Notes: generated from the sequence alone by a model not told the origin. Positions 1-7,470 are shown, numbered from the stretch's first letter. The stretch: 16,434 nt of DNA from CBIHON01 sp966211965 (GCA_966211965.1 CBIHON010000071.1:1-16434); one strand, 5' to 3'. Translations and numbers: made by a program.

Positions 1-107
1 GTGATTAGACTTGTTCGGACTTCAATAAAATCTCATTTTCAAACAGGCTGTCAGAAGCATAGAGTTTGCGTTATGCTGTAACAAGACAAGCATTTATCCT
101 GGTATAT

Positions 108-143
108 AAATCACCATTCAAATCACCATTCAAATCGCCATTC
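108..143. repeat. 12-bp tandem repeat, three copies
   Basis: The unit AAATCACCATTC occurs three times in a row (108-119, 120-131, 132-143), the third copy with one A-to-G change. It lies 15 bp before the start codon chosen for the regulator gene. The unit is a multiple of three, so if translation began at the TTG at position 66 it would encode K-S-P-F three times. Family similarity begins only after the repeat, so I read it as 5' leader sequence. It could be an operator for the regulator or a slippage-prone leader, but nothing here decides that. Confidence 0.85.
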
Positions 144-158
144 AGATTACGGATCAGC

Positions 159-938
159 ATGCACAAGAAGCTCGGAGAATTCATTCGCGCGCACCGCGAG
201 CGCATCAAGCCGGAGGAGCTAGGCTTTCCCAAAGGCGGGCGGCGGCGTACCCCCGGACTGCGGCGCGAGGAGCTGGCGCAGATGTGCGACGTCAGTTCCA
301 CCTGGCTGACATGGTTGGAGCAAGGCCGTGACATTGCGCCGTCCGCCAGGACGCTTGCCAAGCTGGCAGACGTCATGCGCCTAACGCCTGCAGAACGAGC
401 TTACCTGTTTCAGCTTTCAGAACGGCTGGACCCGCAGATCAAGGAATCCGGCACGGCCGCGGACGAGGAGTTTGCGTCGCTGGTAAACGCGATCAAAACA
501 CCGGCCTATATCCTTGACCGGCAATGGGATGCAATTGCCTGGAACCGGCCGGCGCGTGAATTGCTGGCCCCTTGGCTGCATGGCAAACCCGGTAAATCGC
601 CCAGGCCGAATTTGCTCCGCTTCATGTTTCTGGAACCCGATTCTCGTCTGCTTACGGTGGATTGGGCGCAGCGCACGGCCCGTCTTGTCGCGGAATTCCG
701 CGCCGACTGCGGGAAGTACGTCGACTTGCCTCCCATCTCGAATCTCGTCAGCGAACTCTCGCACTCAAGTGAGGAATTCCGCAAACTGTGGAAGAAACAG
801 GACGTGGTAAATCGGGAGGGCGGGCAGCGCCGCTTCCAACATCCCGAGCGCGGTGAAGTGATGTTCGAGCAGATCACGCTCCATCCCGCGACGCGGCGGG
901 ACTTGAAGCTGGTTGTGCTGCTGCCTGCTGTGCCTTAA
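159..938 (+). CDS. Helix-turn-helix (XRE) transcriptional regulator with MmyB-like ligand domain
   Basis: This is a 259-residue cytoplasmic DNA-binding protein. Residues about 1-80 form an XRE-type helix-turn-helix with the family signature RRRTPGLRREELAQ followed by the recognition region SSTWLTWLEQGRD. Residues about 100-259 match the MmyB-like domain (KTPAYILDRQWDAIAWNRPA), which is thought to bind a small hydrophobic ligand. The ATG at 159 was chosen because the domain begins there (MHKKLGEFIRAHRE). The upstream TTG at 66 would add a low-complexity leader encoded by the tandem repeat. No strong Shine-Dalgarno sequence is seen before 159. The acetyltransferase gene begins 31 bp downstream on the same strand, so the two are probably co-transcribed. 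Such regulators often control a neighbouring gene; the target here is unknown. The family call is secure, the ligand is not. Confidence 0.9.
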   Translation: MHKKLGEFIRAHRERIKPEELGFPKGGRRRTPGLRREELAQMCDVSSTWLTWLEQGRDIAPSARTLAKLADVMRLTPAERAYLFQLSERLDPQIKESGTAADEEFASLVNAIKTPAYILDRQWDAIAWNRPARELLAPWLHGKPGKSPRPNLLRFMFLEPDSRLLTVDWAQRTARLVAEFRADCGKYVDLPPISNLVSELSHSSEEFRKLWKKQDVVNREGGQRRFQHPERGEVMFEQITLHPATRRDLKLVVLLPAVP

Positions 939-969
939 CTCGGTTTTATACACCTGGAGACTTTTTTCC

Positions 970-1473
970 ATGAGCCGCAAAATCTACCTCCGCCAACCCA
1001 CACTTGCCGACCAGGGCGCTTTTCTCTCGGCAGCTCGCAAAAGCCGTGCGTTGCATCATCCCTGGACAAGCGCACCCGATACGCCGGAACAGTTCGACGC
1101 CTTTGTCGAGCGCATGTCCATGCCTGCGAATCTTTGCTTCCTGGTGTGTACGCATGACAGCGATGAAATTGCCGGCGTCATCAATCTCACCAATATCGTG
1201 ATGGGTGTGTTTCGCAGCGCTTATCTCGGCTATTACGCATTCGCCGGATTCGAGCGCCAAGGTTTGATGCGGGAAGGTCTCAAAGCGGTAACGCGGCACG
1301 CGTTCTCCACCTGCAAGCTTCATCGCCTGGAGGCAAATATTCAACCCGACAATACGGCATCGATTGCTCTCGTTCGCGCTTGCGGATTCGTCAAGGAAGG
1401 CTATTCACCGCGTTATCTCAAGATCGGCGGGAAATGGCGCGATCATGAGCGCTGGGCGATCCTCGCTTCCTGA
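970..1473 (+). CDS. GNAT-family N-acetyltransferase, RimJ/RimL type
   Basis: This is a 167-residue soluble acetyltransferase that would transfer acetyl from acetyl-CoA to an amine, perhaps a protein N-terminus or a small molecule. The fold markers are in order: an N-terminal strand (KIYLRQPTLAD), the acetyl-CoA loop region (FERQGLMREGLKAV) and the C-terminal block LHRLEANIQPDNTASIALV followed by a CGFVKEGYSPRYLKI segment typical of the RimJ/RimL subgroup. The start at 970 has a GGAG at 956-959 with suitable spacing. An upstream in-frame ATG at 913 lies inside the preceding gene and is not favoured. It follows the XRE/MmyB regulator by 31 bp. The substrate cannot be told from sequence; rimJ and rimL themselves are not claimed. 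Confidence 0.88.
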   Translation: MSRKIYLRQPTLADQGAFLSAARKSRALHHPWTSAPDTPEQFDAFVERMSMPANLCFLVCTHDSDEIAGVINLTNIVMGVFRSAYLGYYAFAGFERQGLMREGLKAVTRHAFSTCKLHRLEANIQPDNTASIALVRACGFVKEGYSPRYLKIGGKWRDHERWAILAS

Positions 1474-1517
1474 CACTGAAGCAGGATGAATCAACAAGAG
1501 AAATAAAGTTAACTATC

Positions 1518-1756
1518 ATGAACACAGAGATCATTCCACTCGCCGAATCGCACTTCAATGGATTGCGCCGCGCACTCGACATCGTGGTTCGCGAAAAGCG
1601 ATATCTCGCATTTTTGCAGGCGCCGCAGGAAGAAGATGCTTTCGCTTTTTGAATCGCCGTGCCTTCCACGTCGACGGCGAGTTTTACGATACCTGTTCCA
1701 TGCGCTATTGCGTTGACACGTTTGCGACATTCACTTCGGCATCGCCGCCGCAGTAG
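1518..1756 (+). pseudogene. Relic of a second GNAT acetyltransferase with its middle deleted
   Basis: An ATG at 1518 opens a 44-codon frame (stop 1650-1652) that reads like the N-terminus of a GNAT enzyme: IIPLAESHFNGLRRALD, then REKRYLAFLQAP. At the stop the reading shifts by one frame, and 1649-1716 reads NRRAFHVDGEFYDT followed by CSMRYCVD, which resembles the last strand of the same family. A normal member has about 170 residues, so roughly 90-100 central residues, including the acetyl-CoA loop, appear to be lost. The 3' end runs over the end of the convergent sorB gene, and the relic's frame closes at 1754-1756. Both terminal matches come from memory of the family and were not searched. 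It could alternatively be two unrelated short frames, but the order and the fit to both ends make one deleted gene more likely. Confidence 0.7.
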
Positions 1757-2090
1757 CCGTCCGCTCCGCGCCATAAGTCTTCACCAGATAGTCCACCATC
1801 GCCGGAATCTCTTCATCGGCGAATTGCGCGCCGAACGGTTTCTTCATTTTTTTCACCGTCGCTTCCCAGTAGCTGCGCGTGGATGAGGAGGGTTGCGACT
1901 GCACATAATGGGCTGAATGGCAGAGCAGGCAGTTTTTTTGCACCAGTTCGAACCCGGGCAGGTCGCTGTTGCGGTAGGCCGCGGTTTCAGGCGGCATGCT
2001 CACATCAAGTGCAAGCGCAGGCGAGACGATCGACGTGACGCCAATGCTCAACAGCGCGCCGCGTAATGTTTGTCTGAATCCGAATGTCAT
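1731..2090 (-). CDS. sorB: Monohaem cytochrome c subunit of sulfite dehydrogenase (SorB-like)
   Basis: This 119-residue protein has an N-terminal Sec-type signal peptide (about residues 1-28, cleavage likely after SPALA or ALA-L) and one haem c site, C54-L-L-C57-H58. It is therefore a periplasmic cytochrome c. The motif KKMKKPFGAQFADEEIPAMVDYL is typical of the cytochrome subunit that takes electrons from the molybdenum subunit SorA and passes them to the respiratory chain. It follows sorA with a gap of 10 bp, and its Shine-Dalgarno sequence overlaps the sorA stop codon, so translation is probably coupled. Length and context fit SorB. On sequence alone it could be another class I monohaem cytochrome. 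Its 3' end overlaps the acetyltransferase relic on the other strand. Confidence 0.85.
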   Translation of the reverse strand: MTFGFRQTLRGALLSIGVTSIVSPALALDVSMPPETAAYRNSDLPGFELVQKNCLLCHSAHYVQSQPSSSTRSYWEATVKKMKKPFGAQFADEEIPAMVDYLVKTYGAERTATAAAMPK

Positions 2091-2094
2091 TTCG

Positions 2095-2102
2095 CTCTCC
2101 TT
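2095..2102 (-). promoter_or_regulatory. sorB ribosome binding site overlapping the sorA stop codon
   Basis: On the minus strand AAGGAGAG sits four bases before the sorB ATG, and its first two A residues are part of the sorA TAA stop (2103-2101). This arrangement lets ribosomes finishing sorA re-initiate on sorB and keeps the two subunits balanced. It also fixes the sorB start at 2090. Confidence 0.8.
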
Positions 2103-3354
2103 ACACAGCCAGGACGTGTGTCGTTTCGACCACGTTGCGCATATAACCGGCCGGGTTCCACGCTGCCGTCAGCGGCTGGCTTTGCCCGATCCGGTTGATT
2201 GCCCGCACCTTCAATTCGTGCATGCCTTTTCGTGCCGGTTTGAACGCAGCAGTCCATTCCCGGAAAGAGTAGCGTCCGAGATCCTTGCCGAGCCGTGCGC
2301 TTTGCCATGTCCGGCCTCCGTCGGAAGAAAACGCGACTTCGGCAATGCCCTGGCCGCCATCGAATGCGATGCCGCGCACGGTCGTTTCACGTCCCGCTTT
2401 CACTTTCGCACCCTCGGGCAGGCTGGTGATAAAGGAACGCACATTGAAGCGATTGATCGGGATGGTTTTCGCCGGGGCCGTGCCGGGCTCGACGCAGGCG
2501 CAAGGATTGTCGGGAATACGATAGGCCGGGTTCATCCAGAAGCCGTCGAAGGCCTTGTCCAGCACCTGGATCTCGGACAGGTGTTTGACCCAGTAGGTGC
2601 CGTAATAGCCGGGCACGACCACGCGCAAGGGGTAACCGTTCAGCAGCGGCAAATCTTCGCCGTTCATAGCCCAGGCCAGCATCACTTCCCCATCCGCGGC
2701 GTGATCGATGGGCAGCGCCTTGACGAAGTCAGGACCATTGCCAAGCGGCGGCCGGTCGAGTCCGTTGAAGGATACGTGCACGGCGCCGGCTTTCAGGCCG
2801 GCCTTTTCCAGTACTTTTTTCAATGGAACGCCGGTCCAGCGCGCATTGCCCATCGCACCGTTCGATAATTGTCCACCGTTGACGCGCGGGGTGAAGTGGC
2901 CACGGCTGTTGCCTGAACATTGGTTGACTGCGACGATCTCGGCCGGGCTGCCGAGCTGTTTGAGTTCGTCCAGCGTCAGTTCGAGCGGATTGTTCACGTT
3001 GCCTCCGATGCGCAGGCGATAGGTCTGCGGATCGATCGAAGTCGGGATCGCGCTCCAGTGGTAGCGCACGAAGAATGCATCGTTCGGCGTGATGAGGCCG
3101 TCATTGAAAATGGCGAACGGCGTTTCGAGTTGCGGCGGCCGGCTGGTCAATACGATCAGCGGACGCTTTTGCGGAAAGGCGATCAGTTCGCGCTCGCCGT
3201 TTTCGAACGGCAGGCTAAGTTTGCCCGTCGTTGCGGAGAAGGCGCTCAATGCCGTGCCGCCCAGCAGCGAAGCGGTTCCCAGCATGCTTGCCTGATGTAA
3301 AAATTTGCGCCTTGAAATGGATGCCGAAAGGGCTTCATTGAATTTTTTTACCAC
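2101..3354 (-). CDS. sorA: Periplasmic molybdenum sulfite dehydrogenase, catalytic subunit (SorA-like)
   Basis: This 417-residue molybdopterin enzyme of the sulfite oxidase family would oxidise sulfite to sulfate in the periplasm with cytochrome c as electron acceptor. Residues 1-41 are a Tat signal with twin arginines (SRRKFLHQASMLG, R15-R16), expected for export of a folded cofactor protein. The central domain has AVNQCSGNSRG with C146 as the likely molybdenum ligand. The C-terminal part from about residue 300 (INRFNVRSFI, then AFSSDGGRTWQ) is the Mo-cofactor dimerisation domain. The GTG start at 3354 was chosen because AAGGAG lies six bases upstream and the twin-arginine motif then sits at the normal distance. 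A longer frame reaching 3471 has no ribosome site. sorB follows directly. The adjacent genes do not point to a sulfur-oxidation island, so the role may be detoxification of sulfite. Confidence 0.88.
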   Translation of the reverse strand: MVKKFNEALSASISRRKFLHQASMLGTASLLGGTALSAFSATTGKLSLPFENGERELIAFPQKRPLIVLTSRPPQLETPFAIFNDGLITPNDAFFVRYHWSAIPTSIDPQTYRLRIGGNVNNPLELTLDELKQLGSPAEIVAVNQCSGNSRGHFTPRVNGGQLSNGAMGNARWTGVPLKKVLEKAGLKAGAVHVSFNGLDRPPLGNGPDFVKALPIDHAADGEVMLAWAMNGEDLPLLNGYPLRVVVPGYYGTYWVKHLSEIQVLDKAFDGFWMNPAYRIPDNPCACVEPGTAPAKTIPINRFNVRSFITSLPEGAKVKAGRETTVRGIAFDGGQGIAEVAFSSDGGRTWQSARLGKDLGRYSFREWTAAFKPARKGMHELKVRAINRIGQSQPLTAAWNPAGYMRNVVETTHVLAV

Positions 3355-3360
3355 GCTTAT

Positions 3361-3366
3361 CTCCTT
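3361..3366 (-). promoter_or_regulatory. Ribosome binding site deciding the GTG start of sorA
   Basis: AAGGAG on the minus strand, six bases before GTG at 3354. It is the only strong Shine-Dalgarno sequence in the 5' part of the frame and supports the GTG start over the upstream in-frame ATG at 3471. Confidence 0.8.
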
Positions 3367-3745
3367 CTGATCTGGTGCTTTGCGTGAAGACCGCAGGCAG
3401 GACGAGTTGGTACGACAGCGTTGGGCGTCCGCAGTTGCGGAAAGAAGAAAAGCGGTTTTCTCTCGGCACATCTGGATTGCCTGGGGCTGGAATTTGTTTC
3501 TCGATGCGTAGAGGAAGTCTGAGGTGCCTGGAAATTATTTCCAGGAGAATCCAGAAGAATTGCAGACATGTGCTCAGAGAATGCTTATTCATGCATGGCA
3601 GGCAACCTGTTCCCGGAGACGCCGAACCATCCCGGAATAGGCAACTCAAACTAGCCGGTGAGGCGAGACCGGACAGCGCAACCGGGTATGCTGTGGTTTC
3701 TGCCTTGAAGCCGATTGACGGCGGATCAATTCGACAGGAGTTCCC
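3367..3745. other. Divergent intergenic region between sorA and the aldo/keto reductase gene
   Basis: No gene is supported in these 379 bp. A 126-codon frame on the plus strand (3375-3755) has no recognisable domain, no ribosome site and a composition unlike its neighbours. Because sorA and the reductase gene read away from each other, promoters for both must lie here. No convincing -35/-10 pair stands out. The clearest structure is the perfect 19-bp inverted repeat at 3527-3545. Confidence 0.7.
3527..3545. promoter_or_regulatory. Perfect inverted repeat, candidate operator
   Basis: CCTGGAAAT and ATTTCCAGG form 9-bp perfect arms around a single T at 3536. It lies 173 bp upstream of the sorA start and 201 bp upstream of the aldo/keto reductase start. 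A short symmetrical site with a one-base centre is the size expected for a dimeric regulator. It has no run of T next to it, so a terminator is unlikely. No regulator family can be assigned. Confidence 0.45.
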
Positions 3746-4579
3746 ATGCGCATGACCAAACTTCCCTCCGGCGAATCGGTGCCGGTGCTTGGCCTGGGTA
3801 CCTGGAATATGGGTGACAGACCGGCAAAGAAACAGGATGAAATTGCATCGATATGTCTCGCTCTGGATCTGCGCATGTCGGTGATCGACACTGCTGAAAT
3901 GTACGGCGACGGTGCCGCCGAAGAACTGGTCGGCCAGGCGATTGCAGGACGGCGCGAGGACGCTTTCCTGGTCACCAAGGTATTGCCGCAGCATGCATCG
4001 CAAGAGGGCGTCATTGCGGCTTGCGAAGGCAGCCTGCGCCGCCTTGGCACGGACCGCATCGACCTTTACTTGTTGCATTGGCGCGGCACGGTGCCGTTGG
4101 AACAAACGCTGGCAGGATTCGACCGACTGCTGCGCGCCGGAAAGATCCGTTACTGGGGTGTCAGCAATTTCGACCTTGCCGACATGAATGAACTCAGCGG
4201 GCTGACCAATGGCACCGGCGTTGCCGCCGACCAGGTGCTGTATAACCTGACACGACGCGGGATCGAGTATGACTTGCTGCCATGGTGCGGCGAACGCAAT
4301 GTTCCCGTCATGGCGTATTCGCCGATCGAACAGGGCCGCTTGCTGTCCCATCCAGGACTCAAACGCATTGCTGCCGGCCATGCCATGACGCCGGCGCAGC
4401 TCGCGCTGACTTGGGTGCTGCGGCGTGACGGCATCATCGTCATCCCGAAAGCGGGGGCGCCGGCCCACGTCAAGGAAAATCGCGCCGCGCTCGATATGGC
4501 GCTTTCGGATGCCGAACTCGCCGAGTTGGATCGGCTATTTCCGGCCCCGCGCAGGAAACGTTCGCTGGAAGTGCTATGA
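3746..4579 (+). CDS. Aldo/keto reductase
   Basis: This 277-residue cytoplasmic NADPH-dependent oxidoreductase of the AKR superfamily reduces aldehydes or ketones to alcohols. The classical catalytic tetrad is complete: D48 (IDTAEMYG), Y53, K78 (FLVTKVLP) and H111 (LYLLHWRG). The cofactor-binding C-terminal part is present (IVIPKAGAPAHVKEN). The start at 3746 has AGGAG at 3736-3740. A second ATG two codons later (3752) is also possible but lies farther from that site. The gene is divergent from sorA and converges with the serine hydrolase gene, from which it is 17 bp away. The physiological substrate is unknown. The protein resembles the bacterial YeaE/2,5-diketo-gluconate-reductase-like group, which is a loose assignment. 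Confidence 0.9.
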   Translation: MRMTKLPSGESVPVLGLGTWNMGDRPAKKQDEIASICLALDLRMSVIDTAEMYGDGAAEELVGQAIAGRREDAFLVTKVLPQHASQEGVIAACEGSLRRLGTDRIDLYLLHWRGTVPLEQTLAGFDRLLRAGKIRYWGVSNFDLADMNELSGLTNGTGVAADQVLYNLTRRGIEYDLLPWCGERNVPVMAYSPIEQGRLLSHPGLKRIAAGHAMTPAQLALTWVLRRDGIIVIPKAGAPAHVKENRAALDMALSDAELAELDRLFPAPRRKRSLEVL

Positions 4580-4596
4580 GAAGCGGTTGCAGGTTC

Positions 4597-5139
4597 TTAC
4601 GACCGCTGTAACGACCGAAGCAACGCCAACCCCTCATCCCAATTTCCCAAATTGCTGGCGGCGTTGATATGCCCGGCAGCGCCGATGTCAATGAACTTGC
4701 TGCCCCAGCCGTCCGCACACCGGCGCGCATATTCCGGCGGCCCAAACGGATCGTTCCGGCTGGAGACGACGATGCTCTTGAACGGTAAAGGCCGCAACGC
4801 AAGAGGCGTAAAGCCCGTCGCTTCGAGAGGAAAATTCGGACCAAGCGGATCGGGAACGGATACCAAAAGAGCGGCGGATACTTTCGCCGTTTGCCCGCGC
4901 AATGCCCATTCGACCACCGGCAGGCAACCCAGACTATGCGCAACGAGAACCACCCGGCCTTCGGTGGATAGGACGGTGCGCTCGATTGCTTCGATCCACG
5001 ATGCACACACCGGCCGGTCCCAATCGTCCACTTGTATGCGTTGAAATGCGGGATGTGCCGCTTCCCATCGCGTTTGCCAATGCGTAGTTCCCGAGTTGTT
5101 GATCCCTGGCATGATCAGTACAGTTTCCACAGTTTCCAT
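4597..5139 (-). CDS. RBBP9/YdeN-family serine hydrolase (alpha/beta hydrolase)
   Basis: This small, 180-residue soluble alpha/beta hydrolase has the RBBP9/YdeN signature. The N-terminus reads TVLIMPGINNSGTTHWQTRWE, the nucleophile is S69 in VLVAHSLGC, the acid is D130 in VVSSRNDPFG, and the base is H157 in GAAGHINAAS. All three catalytic residues are in place and the length is typical, so it should be an active serine hydrolase. The natural substrate is not known for most of this family. The ATG at 5139 has GGGAGAG upstream (5153-5159) with good spacing. The gene is divergent from the Lrp/AsnC-type regulator (131 bp between start codons), a layout in which the regulator often controls its neighbour. 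Confidence 0.88.
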   Translation of the reverse strand: METVETVLIMPGINNSGTTHWQTRWEAAHPAFQRIQVDDWDRPVCASWIEAIERTVLSTEGRVVLVAHSLGCLPVVEWALRGQTAKVSAALLVSVPDPLGPNFPLEATGFTPLALRPLPFKSIVVSSRNDPFGPPEYARRCADGWGSKFIDIGAAGHINAASNLGNWDEGLALLRSLQRS

Positions 5140-5270
5140 TTGTGTTTCTCTCCCGAATCAAGATTGTCGATGCAGGTAGTGTATTGATCGGCACCCCGGC
5201 TGAACAGAGGGAAGCATTTGATTTGACGGTAAGATTGCTTCAATTCATGGATTTTTGTGAGGCATGACTT

Positions 5271-5735
5271 ATGAAACCAAAGTTTGAGGCAGATCGCATC
5301 GATTGGAAGATTCTGGACCTGTTGCAACGCAATGCCAGGATGACGAATACGGAAATTGGAAAAATTGTCGGCTTGTCGCAACCGGCGGTGACGGCACGAA
5401 TCCGCGTGTTGGAAGAGGCAGGGGTGATTGAGGCCTACTCGGCTCGCATCAACCCGCGGGCGATAGGCCAGGAGATCACGGCGATCATCCGTCTGAAGAC
5501 GACGCACGAGAAAATAGGCCAGTGCTTGAAAGCCTTCGATCACACTCCCGAGATATTGGAGGCGCATCGTATTACTGGAGAGGACTGCTTTATCGTCAAG
5601 GTAACGGTTGCCCACATGCCTAAATTGGAAGCAGTGATCGACGCCTTGGCAAAATTCGGCTCAGTCACGACTTCTCTCGTCCTGGCTTCATACAAGCCGA
5701 AGCCCTTGGTTGCGCCGGCTTCGCACGAGGAATAA
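5271..5735 (+). CDS. Lrp/AsnC-family transcriptional regulator
   Basis: This 154-residue regulator has a winged helix-turn-helix at residues about 8-60 (IDWKILDLLQRNARMTNTE, then GLSQPAVTARIRVLEEAGVI) and a C-terminal RAM/AsnC ligand-sensing domain at about 70-145 (ITAIIRLKTTHEK, then TGEDCFIVKVTVAHM). Members bind DNA as dimers or octamers and usually respond to amino acids. The start at 5271 has GTGAGG about eight bases upstream. It is divergent from the serine hydrolase gene, and the 131-bp gap includes a weak 6-bp inverted repeat (GAAGCA 5211-5216, TGCTTC 5236-5241). It may regulate itself and the hydrolase. The effector cannot be told. A link to the glycine cluster about 10 kb away is possible but unsupported. 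Confidence 0.92.
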   Translation: MKPKFEADRIDWKILDLLQRNARMTNTEIGKIVGLSQPAVTARIRVLEEAGVIEAYSARINPRAIGQEITAIIRLKTTHEKIGQCLKAFDHTPEILEAHRITGEDCFIVKVTVAHMPKLEAVIDALAKFGSVTTSLVLASYKPKPLVAPASHEE

Positions 5736-5949
5736 GGGCGGAATATCCACTGTGCACGTTACTTCTTGAGCAGACAAAACCCAGCGATATCTCAGGGGAA
5801 ATACCGGGCCGCATCGACGAAAAGAATCAGACGAACCAGCCGCAAAACGGGGCTCGATAGAGGCACCGTTGCAGCGCGCTCGTGTCAAATCATGTATCGA
5901 TAGATGGCGATGCTATCGAGGGCTATTGGCAACGTCGCCTTACCGACTC
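5736..5949. other. Intergenic region before yidB with a small hairpin
   Basis: No gene is supported in these 214 bp. A hairpin with 7-bp arms (TCGATAG 5897-5903, CTATCGA 5913-5919) lies 41 bp before the yidB start codon and would fall in its leader. No clear promoter hexamers were recognised. An in-frame ATG at 5882 would extend yidB by 26 residues across this hairpin but lacks a ribosome site. Confidence 0.4.
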
Positions 5950-5959
5950 AGGAGGCATC

Positions 5960-6376
5960 ATGGGATTATTCGACGCAATAGTAGGTCAGGTTGGCGACAT
6001 GCTGTCCGGTGCGGGCGGCCAGCAAGGCGGTTTGATGGGGGCGCTCGCGGCACTGATCAATAATCCGGAAACCGGCGGCATTCCTGGATTGATCGAGCGC
6101 TTCAAGGAAAAAGGGATGGGCGACATCATTGCTTCATGGATCGGTACAGGAGAGAAACTGCCGATATCCGGCGAACAGGTGCAGTCAGTGTTCGGCAGCG
6201 AACAGGTGCAGGCCATCGCGCAAAAACTGGGCATGTCCTCCAGCGAAACATCGGACGGCTTGGCGAGCCTGTTGCCTCAGGTGATCGATAAGCTGACGCC
6301 GGGCGGACAAGTGCCGGAGGGCGGCATGTTGGAGAAGGGGCTGGCCATACTGCAAGGTTTCGGCAAACACTCCTGA
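5960..6376 (+). CDS. yidB: YidB-family protein (DUF937)
   Basis: This 138-residue protein has no signal peptide and is rich in glycine and small residues near the N-terminus. It opens with the family signature MGLFDAIVGQ and continues with GLMGALAALINNPETGGIPG, then SWIGTGEKLPISGEQV and LASLLPQVIDKLTPGGQVP, as in YidB/DUF937 proteins. The function of the family is not established. The start at 5960 is fixed by AGGAGG at 5950-5955, four bases upstream. It stands alone on the plus strand and converges with lipA, 62 bp away. An almost palindromic 12-bp sequence (6429-6440) lies at the convergent end but has no T-run, so no terminator is called. Confidence 0.88.
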   Translation: MGLFDAIVGQVGDMLSGAGGQQGGLMGALAALINNPETGGIPGLIERFKEKGMGDIIASWIGTGEKLPISGEQVQSVFGSEQVQAIAQKLGMSSSETSDGLASLLPQVIDKLTPGGQVPEGGMLEKGLAILQGFGKHS

Positions 6377-6438
6377 TCCGGTTTTCTTAACGGGTGCCCG
6401 AGCCGGAATGCTGATTTGGGATGCCACGAACGGGCCCG

Positions 6439-7428
6439 TTATGCAGGCAATACTTCCTTCGCCTGCAAGTCCGCATGGTAAGACGAACGCACCATCGGTC
6501 CCGATGCGACGTGAGTGAACCCCATCTTTTCTCCAGTGAGGCGCAAGGCGTCGAATTCGGCCGGGGTTACATAGCGCTGCACCGGCAGATGATGTGCGCT
6601 CGGCTGCAAATACTGGCCGAGCGTCAGCATGTTGATGCCGTATGCGCGCATGTCGCGCATCACCGCTTCCACTTCCTCGTTCGTTTCGCCCAGGCCCAGC
6701 ATCAGCCCGGACTTGGTCGGTACCTGCGGATGGGCCTGCTTGAAGCGCTGCAGCAGTTCGAGCGAATTGATGTAATCGGCCCCGGGGCGGGCTTGGCGGT
6801 ACAGGCGCGGGATGGTTTCGAGGTTATGGTTGAACACGTCCGGCGGCGCCTGCGCGAGGATCTTCAGCGCGATATCGACGCGGCCGCGGAAATCGGGCGT
6901 CAGGGTTTCGATCGTGATGCCGGGATTGTGCCTGCGGGTTTCTTCGATGCAGGCGACGAAATGCGCCGCGCCGCCGTCGCGCAAGTCGTCGCGATCGACC
7001 GAGGTGATCACCACGTAGCGCAGGCCCATCGCCTTGATCGTGTTGGCGAGGTTCTTCGGCTCGTCGGCATCGAGCGGGTTGGGGCGGCCGTGGCCGACGT
7101 CGCAGAATGGGCAGCGCCGGGTGCAGATGTCGCCCATGATCATGAAGGTCGCGGTGCCGCTCTTGAAACATTCGCCGATGTTGGGGCAGTTTGCTTCTTC
7201 GCATACCGTGTGCAGCTTGTTTTCGCGGAGAATCGATTTCAGGCGCAGCACTTCCTTGGTGCCGGTGAATTCGGCACGGATCCAGCTTGGCTTGCGCAGG
7301 TATTGCGACGGTTCGGTCGGCACGATCTTGATCGGGATGCGCGCCATTTTCTCTGCTCCGCGCAGTTTTTCGCCGGCTACCGCGCGCTGTGGTGCGGCCC
7401 GTTCCGTGCTCGATTTTTGTTCGCTCAT
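6439..7428 (-). CDS. lipA: Lipoyl synthase
   Basis: This 329-residue radical SAM enzyme inserts two sulfur atoms into the octanoyl group on lipoyl-dependent proteins such as GcvH and the 2-oxoacid dehydrogenase E2 subunits. Both iron-sulfur sites are complete. The auxiliary cluster is C76-X4-C81-X5-C87 (CEEANCPNIGEC) and the radical SAM cluster is C102-X3-C106-X2-C109 (CTRRCPFC). The C-terminal RSSYHAD motif holds the serine that binds the auxiliary cluster. The ATG at 7428 was chosen because a GGAG lies six bases before it. A longer frame to 7503 runs into the upstream repeat. It is last in the minus-strand glycine cluster, 109 bp after gcvT, and separated from it by a REP-like palindrome. 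lipB is not beside it, unlike the frequent lipB-lipA pairing. Confidence 0.96.
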   Translation of the reverse strand: MSEQKSSTERAAPQRAVAGEKLRGAEKMARIPIKIVPTEPSQYLRKPSWIRAEFTGTKEVLRLKSILRENKLHTVCEEANCPNIGECFKSGTATFMIMGDICTRRCPFCDVGHGRPNPLDADEPKNLANTIKAMGLRYVVITSVDRDDLRDGGAAHFVACIEETRRHNPGITIETLTPDFRGRVDIALKILAQAPPDVFNHNLETIPRLYRQARPGADYINSLELLQRFKQAHPQVPTKSGLMLGLGETNEEVEAVMRDMRAYGINMLTLGQYLQPSAHHLPVQRYVTPAEFDALRLTGEKMGFTHVASGPMVRSSYHADLQAKEVLPA

Positions 7429-7470
7429 GCGATTCTCCAGGATTCCAGGATGCCTATTGTAGCCAGGGGG

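Noticed and set aside
66..158. N-terminal extension of the regulator from a TTG start at 66, giving a KSPF repeat
   Set aside because: The family domain starts at the ATG at 159, and the extension is a translation of the tandem repeat and probable promoter DNA.
3375..3755. 126-codon plus-strand frame between sorA and the aldo/keto reductase gene
   Set aside because: No ribosome site, no recognisable domain, odd composition, and it overlaps the start of the reductase gene.
4582..4607. AGCGGT/ACCGCT inverted repeat at the convergent ends of the reductase and hydrolase genes, as a terminator
   Set aside because: Arms of six bases with a 14-base loop and no T-run are too weak, and the right arm is inside the hydrolase coding sequence.
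6429..6440. Palindrome AACGGGCCCGTT at the convergent ends of yidB and lipA, as a bidirectional terminator
   Set aside because: The stem is short, has no loop spacing and no T-run on either side.
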